From the NCBI GenBank assembly GCA_007119345.1, contig SKPV01000053.1, positions 1 through 26,878 of the forward strand: a stretch of DNA of 26,878 nt, written 5' to 3'. Below, piece by piece: positions 16,491-24,886 of the stretch. The position numbers and the translations under genes were made by a program. The first letter of the stretch is position 1, and every line of letters starts with the position of its first letter. The notes below the pieces were generated by a model. It did not search any database and was not told the DNA's origin. It was given only the letters and a program-made list of their open reading frames with translations. This stretch comes from Halovivax sp. Lineage in GTDB: Archaea; Halobacteriota; Halobacteria; Halobacteriales; Natrialbaceae.

Positions 16491-17915
16491 TCAGTACGGC
16501 ACGACGTAGAGGACGATCGCGAGGAACGGGATCAACAGCAACAACATGGCGATCGCGTACCCGAACATCTCGCGGGCCTTGATCCGAGTGATCGCCAGCA
16601 GCGGGATCGCCCAGAACGGGTTCAGCAGGTTGGTGTGGGCGTCGCCGACGGCGTAGGCCATGGTCGCGTGGCCGATCGGGATGCCGTGCGCCTCCGCCGC
16701 CTCGATGACGGACGGGCCGAGCACGATCCACTCGCCGCCGCCCGAGGGGACGAACAGGTTGACGACCGCGGCGGCGAGCCACGCGAAGATCGGGAACGTC
16801 TCCGGCGAGGAGACGGCCAGCAATCCGTCGGCGAGCATCTCCGCGAGCCCGGACGACGCCATGATCCCCTGGATGCCGGCGAAGAACGGGAACAGCAGGA
16901 TGATCCCCGCGGCGGCCTTCGACGCGTCGCCGAACCGCTCGCGGTACACCTGCGGCCGCGTGTAGATCGCCAGCCCGGCCATCAGGAACCCGAAGTTGAC
17001 GACGTTCAGGTCCAGGGCGTCGAGGCCGAGCGTCCAGAACGTGTAGCCGACCATGACGAGGCCGCCGAGGGCGATCAGTCCGCCCATGATTCGGCTGTTG
17101 TTGATCTTCTCCGCGGGAACGGTCTCGTCGCGACGCTCCACCGTCTCGGGCGCCGTCTCCTCGACCTCGCCGCCGTCGGCGGCGGCGTCGAAGAGCTCGT
17201 CCTCCGGGATGTACTCCGTGATGCCGCGCGAGCGCTCGGGGGACGGCGAGAGCAGGTACAGCATCGCCGCGGCGAAGCCGATCGACAGCACGGTGAGCGT
17301 CAGCGCGTACGGGTGAAAGATCGTCTCCGAGGTGGGAACGACCGCGTCGACGACGCCCGCTTCGATGAACTCGTTGCCCTCCGTGGCGAGCATCAGCGGC
17401 GCGGACCCCGACAGTCCCCAGTGCCAGGTCAACCCGAGTCCCATGTACCCCCCGACGCACAGGAGCGGGTAGTGGACGTCGATCCCGTTCTGGTGGGCCG
17501 TCTTCCCCATCTCGCGTGCGAAGATCGCCCCGATGATCAGTCCCAGTCCCCAGTGGACCCACGCCAGGGCCATCGCGACGACGGCGACGAGGACCACCGC
17601 TTGCTTACCGGTCGACGGAAACGTCGTCAGCCACCTGAGGCCGGCGTTGATCCGCGGATGGTAGGCGACGACGAAGCCGGTCATCAGGATGAGCACCATC
17701 TGCATCGCGAAGGTCAGGAATCCCCAGAATCCGTCGTACCAGAACTCGACCGCTTCGAACGCCCCGGTCTCGGTTCCCAGGACCGCCGCGACGTACACGA
17801 TGTACGTGAGGATGATCGCGAACAGGAACGGACTGGGCATCCATCGTTCCACCTTGTCGGACAGGCCGTGACCGATCCGTTCGAGCGCCCCTCCGTCTGC
17901 GGTTCCTTGTGCCAT
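16491..17915 (-). CDS. atoE: Short-chain fatty acid transporter, AtoE family
   Basis: This 474-residue integral membrane protein should take up short-chain fatty acids such as acetoacetate or butyrate, probably with protons or sodium. Family features are the N-terminal KVERWMPSPFLFAI, VHWGLGLIIGAIFAREM, the loop-helix motif FVPSGGGEW near residue 395 and NLLNPFWAIPLLAI near 440. About 11-12 hydrophobic segments are visible, with an acidic cytoplasmic loop in the middle (around residues 240-275). The ATG at 17915 fits a TATA box 22-29 nt upstream and so a leaderless mRNA. It is first in a probable two-gene operon with the MFS carrier and is divergent from a small membrane protein. The exact substrate cannot be deduced. 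Confidence 0.92.
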   Translation of the reverse strand: MAQGTADGGALERIGHGLSDKVERWMPSPFLFAIILTYIVYVAAVLGTETGAFEAVEFWYDGFWGFLTFAMQMVLILMTGFVVAYHPRINAGLRWLTTFPSTGKQAVVLVAVVAMALAWVHWGLGLIIGAIFAREMGKTAHQNGIDVHYPLLCVGGYMGLGLTWHWGLSGSAPLMLATEGNEFIEAGVVDAVVPTSETIFHPYALTLTVLSIGFAAAMLYLLSPSPERSRGITEYIPEDELFDAAADGGEVEETAPETVERRDETVPAEKINNSRIMGGLIALGGLVMVGYTFWTLGLDALDLNVVNFGFLMAGLAIYTRPQVYRERFGDASKAAAGIILLFPFFAGIQGIMASSGLAEMLADGLLAVSSPETFPIFAWLAAAVVNLFVPSGGGEWIVLGPSVIEAAEAHGIPIGHATMAYAVGDAHTNLLNPFWAIPLLAITRIKAREMFGYAIAMLLLLIPFLAIVLYVVPY

Positions 17916-17936
17916 GGTCTGAGGTCACATGGAACG

Positions 17937-17944
17937 TAAATAAA
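17937..17944 (-). promoter_or_regulatory. TATA box for the atoE-MFS operon
   Basis: TTTATTTA on the minus strand lies 22-29 nt before the ATG at 17915. It begins an A/T-rich island (about 17935-17990) containing further TATA-like strings on both strands, which suggests a regulated divergent promoter region. Confidence 0.65.
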
Positions 17945-18162
17945 CACTACCAATTCTATACTAATGTATGTACGGTTAATATATGTGTTTGTGGCGCACG
18001 TCGCTTCGTTTTCGAGCCTCCCGCGAGCGAGCAACCCGGCCGGCGGGAATCGGAAGAACCGGCCGCGCCGGATCGGCGATCACGCTCGGCACTCGGCCGA
18101 ACGTCTCGGCAGCGACCCGTGGCCATCGTCGCGACCGGAGACGCTCCCCGCGATAGTCCGTG

Positions 18163-18170
18163 CAATTATT
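18163..18170 (+). promoter_or_regulatory. TATA-like element before the ACG-start membrane gene
   Basis: CAATTATT in GC-rich DNA is centred 28-29 nt before the ACG codon at 18195, the spacing seen for leaderless genes elsewhere in this window. Confidence 0.45.
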
Positions 18171-18194
18171 CCGCCCGCCGGCGTCGGCTCCCTC

Positions 18195-18422
18195 ACGGGC
18201 AGCGACGACGGGCCACGATACGATCTCACCGGGACCTTCGTCATCAAGTTCGTCCTCGCGGACGTCATCATCATCGCGGCGCTGCTCTTCGCCGGCCCGA
18301 TCTACGCGGTCGCGATCACCGCGTTGCTCGTCGTCAGCGTCTTCCTCGTCTGGTACCTCGTGGAACGCGTCGGGGAGCTCGGCCCCCTCCGAGCGTCGTC
18401 GCGTCACGTTACCCGTCGATAG
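18195..18422 (+). CDS. Small two-helix membrane protein, start apparently ACG
   Basis: No family is recognised. From 18195 the frame reads GSDDGPRYDLTG and then two hydrophobic helices, FVIKFVLADVIIIAALLFAG and YAVAITALLVVSVFLVWYLV, followed by a short charged tail (ERVGELG). Third positions are consistently G or C and the hydrophobic pattern is too regular for chance. The frame is open back to an ATG at 17964, but that upstream part is basic and irregular and looks non-coding. No ATG, GTG or TTG occurs close to the likely start. The ACG at 18195 is at leaderless distance from CAATTATT. It is either a non-standard start or an ATG-to-ACG mutation. The gene is divergent from the organic-acid transporter pair. 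Confidence 0.5.
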   Translation, partial: TGSDDGPRYDLTGTFVIKFVLADVIIIAALLFAGPIYAVAITALLVVSVFLVWYLVERVGELGPLRASSRHVTRR

Positions 18423-18495
18423 TTCGATCGGTGACAAAAGCGTTGGCGTCGAAGCGGCGCCCGCGACCGTCGACTCCCGCGGTCCCGACCGGGAC

Positions 18496-19062
18496 TCAGA
18501 CCTGCTCTTCGCCCGAGCCGGGGAACCGGTGGTACCGCAGCCCCTGGTGTTTGAGCTCGTTGTGCTTGTCCTCGAGGAAGGAGTAGACGGCGCCGTGGGG
18601 CGCGCCGTCGAGCAGCATCTCGGCGGCGGTGCGGACGACGTCGACCTGCTGGGGCGTCCCGATGACGGCGAGGGTCGAGCCGTAGATGACGACCGACGCG
18701 CCGGAGAGCTCCTCCATGAGCTCGCGGGTGCGCCCGCCCTCGCCGATGAGCCGGCCCTTCTGGCGCTTCATGTCGTTCGCGTTGCGGGAGGCGGCCGCGA
18801 TGTCGACGACGTCGAACATCATCATCTCGTCGTCGAGGAGGGTCAGCGCGTCGTCGGGCGCGAAGCCGCGTCCGATCGCCCGGACGATCTCGGGGCCTTT
18901 CAGGCCGCGAACCGGGTCGCCCACGCTGTCGACCGCCACCGAGCCGTTCTCGGAGTCGATGTCCAGGCGGACCTCGGCCTCGGCCTCGATCTCTCGCATC
19001 GTCTCACCGCCCTCGCCGATGAGCACGCCGATGCGGTCCTGCGGTATCTTCACGTGCTGCAT
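18496..19062 (-). CDS. Dim2/Krr1-like KH-domain RNA-binding protein
   Basis: This 188-residue protein has two KH domains. The first has the GxxG loop in VLIGEGGETM (residues 16-19). The second has RLIGEGGRTRELME (107-110). This layout is that of archaeal Dim2/Pno1, which binds 16S rRNA during small-subunit maturation. RIO1, which acts in the same process, lies 4.5 kb away in this window. The central part (GFAPDDALTLLDDEMMMFDVVDI) matches the archaeal family. The ATG at 19062 is supported by a CTTATCC core 24-30 nt upstream. The function is by family relationship; no partner genes are adjacent. Confidence 0.9.
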   Translation of the reverse strand: MQHVKIPQDRIGVLIGEGGETMREIEAEAEVRLDIDSENGSVAVDSVGDPVRGLKGPEIVRAIGRGFAPDDALTLLDDEMMMFDVVDIAAASRNANDMKRQKGRLIGEGGRTRELMEELSGASVVIYGSTLAVIGTPQQVDVVRTAAEMLLDGAPHGAVYSFLEDKHNELKHQGLRYHRFPGSGEEQV

Positions 19063-19085
19063 GCCGGAGGCTACTCGCCCGGACT

Positions 19086-19092
19086 GGATAAG
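19086..19092 (-). promoter_or_regulatory. TATA-like element for the KH protein gene
   Basis: CTTATCC on the minus strand lies 24-30 nt before the ATG at 19062, consistent with a leaderless mRNA. Confidence 0.5.
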
Positions 19093-19165
19093 CCCTTGGT
19101 CCGCACCGGCGACGCGGAACGAGCGGGCGTTCGTGCCCGGCCGAGCGACCCTCGAAACCCGCGGC

Positions 19166-19669
19166 TCACTCCGCCAGCGACCGGAACCGCACCGACTCGG
19201 TCTCGGTGTCGACGATCGCCACCGTCCGGTGGCCCTCCGGCACCGTCGGGAAGTGCGCGCCCGGGTTCAACAGCGTCGTCCGGCCCTTCTCGGTCTGCTC
19301 TCGGACGTGGTGGTGGCCGTAGCAGACGTAGTCGTAGAGCTCCGCGCCGGCGACCGCCTGGACTTCCTCGAGGGACTCGCCGTGGAGCGCGGCGAAGGTG
19401 AGCCCGTCGAACCGGAGTTCGGCGAAGCGGCCGTGGAGCTCGCTCTCCCCGCCCAGCGCGTCGAACGCCGCGTGGAGCCCGGCGACCTCGCCGTCGTTGT
19501 TCCCCAGCACGCCGTGGAGCTCGAACCCGTCGAACTCGGCGATCACGGGCGGGGCGACGAAGTCGCCGCAGTGGACGATCACGTCGACCCCGTCGCGCTC
19601 GAAGGTGGCGGTCGCCCGCTCGACCGCCGCGAGGTTGTCGTGGGTGTCGGAGATGACGCCGACTTGCAT
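19166..19669 (-). CDS. YfcE/MJ0936-type metallophosphodiesterase
   Basis: This 167-residue calcineurin-fold phosphoesterase is of the small YfcE/MJ0936 group, which hydrolyses phosphodiesters with Mn or a similar metal. All metal-site motifs are present: DTH (residues 8-10), GDF (35-37), GNND (56-59), LHG (95-97) and GHHH (118-121). The natural substrate is unknown. The frame extends to 19696, but the ATG at 19669 begins directly with the first strand (MQVGVISDTH), and a CTCTTGG element lies at promoter distance. It is a single gene, 103 nt upstream of the KH protein gene on the same strand. Confidence 0.92.
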   Translation of the reverse strand: MQVGVISDTHDNLAAVERATATFERDGVDVIVHCGDFVAPPVIAEFDGFELHGVLGNNDGEVAGLHAAFDALGGESELHGRFAELRFDGLTFAALHGESLEEVQAVAGAELYDYVCYGHHHVREQTEKGRTTLLNPGAHFPTVPEGHRTVAIVDTETESVRFRSLAE

Positions 19670-19862
19670 ACCCGAGTGCGCGACGGCGAGTCCCAAGAGC
19701 GTTCGGGGGCGATTTCCGAATCTCTTCGTCCCCCGTCGACGGAATCGCCGGTCACGAGCGGAACGGACCGGTTCGCGTCGGAATCGCCCCGCTCGTTCAC
19801 GCTCCCGCGGATCGCCCGTTCGCTATCTACCGTCGCTCGTGGTACGACGCCGGGCACCACCC

Positions 19863-20119
19863 ATGACAACTGACGAACAAACGATCAAGGTCATCAACGT
19901 GATCGGCGAATCGACCGAATCGTGGAGGGACGCCGCCACAGCGCGCTGGCGGACGCGTCGGAGACGATCGAGGGGATCAGCGGCGTGACGATCGTCGACC
20001 AGACCGCGAAGATCGAGGACGACGAGGTCGTCCAGTGCCGCTCGACGCTGCACCTCACGTTCCCGATCCGGTGGTTGGCCCGACTCCGTCCGCCGAGGGA
20101 CCGCCGATCGCGGGGGTGA
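19863..20119 (+). pseudogene. Dodecin with a single-base frameshift
   Basis: Dodecins are small flavin-binding proteins that form twelve-subunit shells and store or buffer flavins. The ATG at 19863 starts TIKVINVIGESTESWRDAA, the expected N-terminal strand and helix. At about 19937 the frame is lost and stops at 19988. In the next frame the protein continues SALADASETIEGISGVTI, then VDQTAKIEDDEVVQCRSTL and HLTFPIR, to a stop at 20119. Adding one base near GCCGCC/ACAG restores a complete dodecin (ESW-DAA-x-ALADASETI is the family helix). A basic tail (WLARLRPPRDRRSRG) follows the last strand. It ends 9 nt from the convergent GH15 gene. Decay and sequencing error are both possible. Confidence 0.78.
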
Positions 20120-20128
20120 GGACCGGCC

Positions 20129-22081
20129 TCAGTTCGGGACGTCGGGCCCCTCGCCGAGCCAGATGCCGATCGGCTCCGGGCCGGCGGTTTCCGGTTCTCG
20201 AACCCGCCCGAGGTAGAGCGCGCTGTTGATCAGCCCGACGTGACTGAACGCTTGCGGATAGTTCCCGCGGTGGACGCCACCCTGGTCGGCCCCGGCGGGA
20301 TCCAGTTCCTCGGCGTACAGGCCGTGCGGGCTCGCGTACGCGAGCAACGTCTCGAACAGCGCCGTGGCCTCGTCGACCCGGCCGGAGAGCGCGAGGACGT
20401 CGACCAGCCAGAACGAACACAGCGTGAACGTCCCCTCGCCGCCGGACAGACCGTCCTCGCCCTCGTACCGGTGGACCAGTCCATCGTCGGTCTCGAGTCG
20501 GTCCCGGACGCTCGCGACGGTTCCCTCGACGCGCTCGTCGTCGAACGGGAGGAAGCCGACGAGCGGGAGCAGCAGCGTCGCCGCGTCGACGGCATCGCTC
20601 TCGAACGCGCGGAGGAACGTTTCCCGGTCGCCGTCGTAGCCGCGCTCGAGGACGGCCCGGCGAATCTCCGCGCGGACCTCGCGCCAGCGCTCGAGCGGCG
20701 CGTCCCAGTCGTTCGCCTCGGCGAAGGCGATCGCCCGGTCGAGCGCGACCCAGCACATCACCTTCGAGTGGACGAAGTGGCGCGGTTCGGATCTGACTTC
20801 CCAGATGCCGCTGTCGGGCCGATCCCAGACCGTCGTTACGTGGTCGACGATGCGCCGGACGGCCGGCCAGTCGGCCGCGTCGAGCTTCCACCCGTGGTGG
20901 ACGGTGGCCGCGAGCGCGAGCACGAGTTCGCCGTACAGATCCAGCTGTCGCTGGCCGGCCGCGGCGTTACCGATCCGGACGGGTCTGGAGTCGCGATAGC
21001 CCCGCAGGTGGGTCAGCTCCCGTTCGGCGAGATCGACGTCGCCGTGGAGCCCGTACAGCGGCTGGATCTCCTCGGGTGCGGTCTCGCAGAGCCCCAGGAA
21101 CCACTCGAAGTACGCGCCCGCCTCCTCGAGGTGTCCGAGGTGGGCGAGCGCCTGCACGGTGAAGGCCGCGTCGCGAGGCCAGCTGAACCGGTAGTCCCAG
21201 TTGCGGACGCCGCCGAACTCCTCCGGCAGCGAGGTCGTCGGGGCCGCGGCGATCGCGCCCGACTCCGCGTGGCTGAGCAGCTTGAGCGCCAGCCCGGATC
21301 GAACCACGTCGTCGTGCCAGGGACCGTCGAAGACGCAGGACGGTCCGGTCGCGTCCTCGTCCGCGCCGCCGCCGTCGCTCTCGCCGTGATCCGCGGCGGT
21401 AGCGTCGCTCTCGGCACCTCCGCTGCTTCCGTCGTGATCGTGGGCCCACTCCCGCCAGTAGGCCACCGTCTCCTCGAGGGCGCGCTCGCACTCGGCCGGA
21501 CCCGGCGGCGGACCGTCGTGGCTCACCGCGAACCACCGACCGTCGCCCGCCCGGAGCGTGTCGGCTGCCGTGACCGTCGACGCGGCCTCGTCCACCCGGA
21601 ATCCGACGTCGCCCGCGAGGGCGAGTTCGCACCCGCCGCCGGTCGCGTGTACCCGGCCGTCCAGACGCTCCAGTTCGGTCTCTCCGCGCGCGTAGTCGAG
21701 TCGCGGCTCGAAGGCGACCTCGAGGGAGATCTCGCCCCGGGTACACTCGACCTTCCGGTACAGCGCGCGAGCGGACGCGTCGACGTCGATCTCGACGTGC
21801 GGCATGAAGTCGACGACGGACAGCTTCCCGCCGTCGGTCTCGAAGGCGGTTCGCAGGACGTTCGTGCGGTCGAGGTACGACTGGGTCGACGTCGACGGCC
21901 GATCCGGCCCGATCCGGAAGGAGCCGCCGCGTTCGGCGTCGAGGACGGCGGCGAACGCGCTCGCGGACTCGACGTGGGGGACGGGATACCAGTCGACCGA
22001 TCCGTCCGGCGCCACGAGCGCGCACGTCTCTCCGTTCCCGACGATCCCGTACGCCTCGATGGGGTGGTACGCGGTGGTCAC
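20129..22081 (-). CDS. GH15 family glycoside hydrolase (glucoamylase/trehalase)
   Basis: This 650-residue enzyme has an N-terminal beta-rich domain of the GH15-associated type (ending near residue 210) and a C-terminal (alpha/alpha)6 catalytic barrel. GH15 signatures are FGGVRNWDYRFSWPRDAAFTVQAL, LTHLRGYRDSRPVRIGN, GIWEVRSEPRHFVHSKVMCW with the likely general-acid Glu, and late EELDPAGADQGGVHRGNYPQ then AFSHVGLI with the likely general base. It releases glucose from alpha-glucans or cleaves trehalose; sequence alone does not separate these. An acidic, Ser/Gly-rich linker (around residues 215-245) joins the domains. There is no signal peptide, so it is probably cytoplasmic. The GTG at 22081 is chosen because a GATATATC box lies 22-29 nt upstream. 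It is a single gene, convergent with the dodecin gene. Confidence 0.9.
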   Translation of the reverse strand: MTTAYHPIEAYGIVGNGETCALVAPDGSVDWYPVPHVESASAFAAVLDAERGGSFRIGPDRPSTSTQSYLDRTNVLRTAFETDGGKLSVVDFMPHVEIDVDASARALYRKVECTRGEISLEVAFEPRLDYARGETELERLDGRVHATGGGCELALAGDVGFRVDEAASTVTAADTLRAGDGRWFAVSHDGPPPGPAECERALEETVAYWREWAHDHDGSSGGAESDATAADHGESDGGGADEDATGPSCVFDGPWHDDVVRSGLALKLLSHAESGAIAAAPTTSLPEEFGGVRNWDYRFSWPRDAAFTVQALAHLGHLEEAGAYFEWFLGLCETAPEEIQPLYGLHGDVDLAERELTHLRGYRDSRPVRIGNAAAGQRQLDLYGELVLALAATVHHGWKLDAADWPAVRRIVDHVTTVWDRPDSGIWEVRSEPRHFVHSKVMCWVALDRAIAFAEANDWDAPLERWREVRAEIRRAVLERGYDGDRETFLRAFESDAVDAATLLLPLVGFLPFDDERVEGTVASVRDRLETDDGLVHRYEGEDGLSGGEGTFTLCSFWLVDVLALSGRVDEATALFETLLAYASPHGLYAEELDPAGADQGGVHRGNYPQAFSHVGLINSALYLGRVREPETAGPEPIGIWLGEGPDVPN

Positions 22082-22102
22082 GGGGGTCCCACCACGAACG
22101 GC

Positions 22103-22110
22103 GATATATC
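22103..22110 (-). promoter_or_regulatory. TATA box for the GH15 gene
   Basis: GATATATC, itself palindromic, lies 22-29 nt before the GTG at 22081. This supports a leaderless GTG start. Confidence 0.65.
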
Positions 22111-22182
22111 CCTGGGGGTCGATCCCCGGCCACGCGGCATCGAGCTAGCGGCCGTTCGTCGCGGACGGATCCGGCGGTTCGC

Positions 22183-23379
22183 TCACGGCACGCGCGGGAC
22201 GCCGGCCGACTCGAGCGCCCGTCGTCGCTCCGCCTCGGTCAGTCGGTACGGCTCGAGCTCGTCCTCCAGGTCGCCCAGCGCCGCGCGACGCCGTCGGTGA
22301 GCCGCGAGGAAGTCGGCGATTCGATCGATCGCGAGTTCCTTCAGTTCGCCGCTCAGCAGTTCGCCGGACCGGTACGCCGCGGCGATCCGCTCCAGCTCGT
22401 CGTCGTCGGACTCGAAACCGAACCGCAGGTACTGGAACGGGACGTCGACGCTCGGGTCACCGCCCTGCTCGCGGTGTTCGGCGACCGTCGCGCGGCCGCC
22501 AGTGTAGGCGTGCTCGCGGATCTTCGTCGCGACGGCCTCGCGCTCGTCCTCGAGATCGATCGACGGCGCCGCGTCGGAGGCACTCATCTTTCCGGGGCCG
22601 GCGAGGCTCGGGAGAAAGCGTCCGAGCAGGGCTCCCGGCTTCTCGACCGGGAGCGCCTCCTTCGCCGCGACGTCCCGGCAGACTCGGACGTGCGGATCCT
22701 GGTCGACCGCGATCGGAACCAGCGTGGGCCGTCGCCCGTCGACCAGTTGCGGGAGCAGGAGGTGCGTCGCCTGGACCGCCGGGTAAAACTGCAGGCCGAC
22801 GGTGTCCTGTTGGCCGTAGACCGCGTCGACGGTCGCGGGCGTGAGGTGCTTCGCGAGTCGGACCGCGATCGGATAGACGACGTCGGCGTCGGCCGTGTCG
22901 ATCACGATCCGGGTCCGGTCGGGATCGAAGTCGACCGCGAGGACGTCCCGGAGGTTGTCGCGGGCGTGCGCACCGATCTCGGCGAACGACTGGTCCTTCG
23001 CGAGGAACTTCTCGTCGTCCGAGAACGGGAGGAAGACCGTCGCGCCGGTCGCGTCCTGGAAGCGCTTCGCCAGGTACAGTGGCAGGACGTGGCCGAGGTG
23101 GAGCGGCCCCGACGGTCCGACGCCCGTCACGATCGCGTGCGCGTCGCCCGCCTCGGCCGCCGCGAGGTAGCGGTCGACGTCGCGGCCGGCGTAGAACGTC
23201 CGCCGCCGGAGGCTCGGGTGATCGGGCAGCCGCTCGATCTGGTCGTCGGCGAGCTGATCGGCGCCGAAGCGCTCGACGAGCTCGCCGTAGTCGATCTCCC
23301 CGTCGACGGCGTACGGGGTGACGGTGTATCCGCCGGATTCGTCCGCATTCGGTTCCTCTTCTGTCGTGGATCTCGTCAT
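22183..23379 (-). CDS. trpS: Tryptophanyl-tRNA synthetase, archaeal/eukaryotic type
   Basis: This 398-residue class I synthetase loads tryptophan on tRNA-Trp. The HIGH motif is HLGH (94-97) within VTGVGPSGPLHLGH and the KMSKS motif is KMSAS (264-268). The active-site block VPIAVDQDPHVRVCRDVA, together with LQFYPAVQATHLLLP, is diagnostic for TrpRS rather than TyrRS. The C-terminal anticodon-binding helices are basic for a halophile. The frame remains open to 23493, but those residues are proline/arginine-rich. The ATG at 23379 gives an acidic beginning (TTEEEPNADESGG) and is preferred. I see no convincing TATA box, which leaves the start less certain. It lies on the minus strand after rio1, 226 nt apart. 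Some haloarchaea have a second trpS elsewhere. Confidence 0.93.
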   Translation of the reverse strand: MTRSTTEEEPNADESGGYTVTPYAVDGEIDYGELVERFGADQLADDQIERLPDHPSLRRRTFYAGRDVDRYLAAAEAGDAHAIVTGVGPSGPLHLGHVLPLYLAKRFQDATGATVFLPFSDDEKFLAKDQSFAEIGAHARDNLRDVLAVDFDPDRTRIVIDTADADVVYPIAVRLAKHLTPATVDAVYGQQDTVGLQFYPAVQATHLLLPQLVDGRRPTLVPIAVDQDPHVRVCRDVAAKEALPVEKPGALLGRFLPSLAGPGKMSASDAAPSIDLEDEREAVATKIREHAYTGGRATVAEHREQGGDPSVDVPFQYLRFGFESDDDELERIAAAYRSGELLSGELKELAIDRIADFLAAHRRRRAALGDLEDELEPYRLTEAERRRALESAGVPRVP

Positions 23380-23605
23380 TGATGTGATGGTCGCTGGTGG
23401 TGGGCGCGGCTGTCGGGCGATTCGCGGGAGAACGAAGGGAGCCACCGCCGCCGACCCCGCCGGGTTAGGCCGCGTCGCGGTCGGCGCCGACACTGTCCGC
23501 TCTCGAGGGGGCTCGCCAGCGCCAGTCGAGAGCGACTCTCATCGCCCGACGCTACCCGCTCGGTTCACCTAACCGTTTCGACGGCGCTCCCGCGAGCGCC
23601 GGTCG

Positions 23606-24472
23606 CTACTCCCGCGAGGGATCCGGCTCGGGATCCGTCACGAACTCGAACAGCTCGTCGTCGGTCACCTCGAGCCCCTGTCGCCTGAAGAACGACGCGA
23701 CGTTGCGACAGTCGCGCTCGAGAAATCCGCGGCTGTTCGGGTGGTGGACGGTCACCGACTGGCCGAGGTCGATCACCACCAGCTGCCCCTCGTGGAAGAC
23801 GACGTTGTACTCGCTGAGGTCGCCGTGGATGATCCCCGCCGAGTAGAGCCGGCGCATGTACTCGCGCATGACCTCGTAGGCGGTCTCGGGGTTCTCGACG
23901 TGGACCTCGCCGAGGCGCTTGGCTCGCCCATCCTCGCCGCCGATGTACTCCATCACGAGCACGTTGCGCTCGGCGGCGATCGGTCGAGGGACCCGGACGC
24001 CCGCCTTGCGCGCCCGTTCGAGGTTCGCGGACTCCTTTTTCACCCACGCGAGGACGACGTCCTTCTTCTTGCCGCCCAGCCCCTCGAACCGCGGATCGCC
24101 CTCGAGGTAGTCGCGCATCTGCCGGAAGTTCGAGGCGTTGATCCGGTAGACCTTGACCGCGACCTCCGTGTCGTCCGGCCCGAGCGCGTGGTAGACGTTC
24201 GCCTCCTTCCCGGTCGAAATGGGGCCGCCGAAGGCCTCGACGTGACCGTCCTGGACGAGTTTGTACAGCGCCGCGAACGTCGCGTCGTCGAACACCGACT
24301 GCTCGACCTTGAACTGATCAGCGTCCTTGATCCGCTTTTGAAACTGGTTGAACTCCCGGTCGCGTTTGCGGGCGATCCGATCGGCTTCGGTGTCCGAGAC
24401 GTCGATCTCTTCCCACTCGTCGCCCGGCGTCTCGACGGAGTCGGGGTCGACCAGACCGTACTCGTTGCCCAT
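23606..24472 (-). CDS. rio1: RIO1 family serine/threonine protein kinase
   Basis: This 288-residue atypical kinase/ATPase is involved in small ribosomal subunit maturation in eukaryotes and presumably archaea. The flexible P-loop is STGKEANVY (86-94), the ATP lysine Lys107 is in VAVKVY, the catalytic loop is HGDLSEYN with Asp218, and the metal-binding IDLGQ has Asp235. The FQKRIKDADQFKVEQSVFDD helix and GKKKDVVLAWVKKE are RIO1 rather than RIO2 features, and there is no N-terminal winged helix. The ATG at 24472 follows a TTTTA element at promoter spacing. It has its own promoter, with TrpRS downstream. Functionally it may pair with the Dim2-like KH protein at 18496. Confidence 0.95.
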   Translation of the reverse strand: MGNEYGLVDPDSVETPGDEWEEIDVSDTEADRIARKRDREFNQFQKRIKDADQFKVEQSVFDDATFAALYKLVQDGHVEAFGGPISTGKEANVYHALGPDDTEVAVKVYRINASNFRQMRDYLEGDPRFEGLGGKKKDVVLAWVKKESANLERARKAGVRVPRPIAAERNVLVMEYIGGEDGRAKRLGEVHVENPETAYEVMREYMRRLYSAGIIHGDLSEYNVVFHEGQLVVIDLGQSVTVHHPNSRGFLERDCRNVASFFRRQGLEVTDDELFEFVTDPEPDPSRE

Positions 24473-24497
24473 CTACACGCCACTAGATGCCCGACGG

Positions 24498-24507
24498 GCT
24501 AAAAGGG
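24498..24507 (-). promoter_or_regulatory. TATA-like element for rio1
   Basis: CCTTTTAGCC on the minus strand lies 26-35 nt before the ATG at 24472. Confidence 0.55.
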
Positions 24508-24647
24508 TCGGCATCGTTCACCCGACCGATCGGTCCGGTCCGTGAGGAAGGTCGCCGATCCGCTCGCTCCGGCACGAATTCGGGGTTCGATCGTTCTCCG
24601 ACACCGTCGACCGGTCGTGAATCGACCGTCGACGAGGACCTGGCCCC

Positions 24648-24761
24648 GAGATCGACGCGACGCGAGCGGAATCGACGGTCGCGCTGGGCCACTTCGGCGC
24701 CGAATCGATCGACGGGGGTGCGTGGGCCACCGTCGAGGTCGACCCGGCGGCGACGAACTGA
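24648..24761 (+). other. Possible gene fragment in the rio1-endA spacer
   Basis: The 414-nt spacer between rio1 and endA has no intact gene that I can support. On the plus strand, positions 24648-24761 give 37 codons with strong G/C third positions and an acidic product (EIDATRAESTVALGHFGAES...VEVDPAATN) ending in TGA. The frame is arginine-rich further upstream and has no credible start. It may be the 3' remnant of a lost gene. A minus-strand frame over the same bases (24518-24802) has weaker codon bias. Confidence 0.2.
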
Positions 24762-24886
24762 CCGTCTACGCCATCGTCGACGGCCAGGAGGAGGTCGTCC
24801 ATCCCGATCGATGCGGGGCGTGGGAAACCGATCCAGCCGGACGGATCGGGCGGTGGAGCGACGGGAACGGCCCGGCGTCCGACGCT

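Noticed and set aside
17964..18194. N-terminal extension of the small membrane protein from the ATG at 17964
   Set aside because: The extension is basic, irregular and lacks halophile composition. Codon quality only begins near 18195.
23380..23493. Extended N-terminus of TrpRS from 23493
   Set aside because: The added residues are Pro/Arg/Ala-rich and unlike an acidic haloarchaeal protein.
24518..24802. Minus-strand 94-codon frame in the rio1-endA spacer
   Set aside because: No family resemblance, no promoter, and weaker third-position bias than the plus-strand fragment over the same bases.
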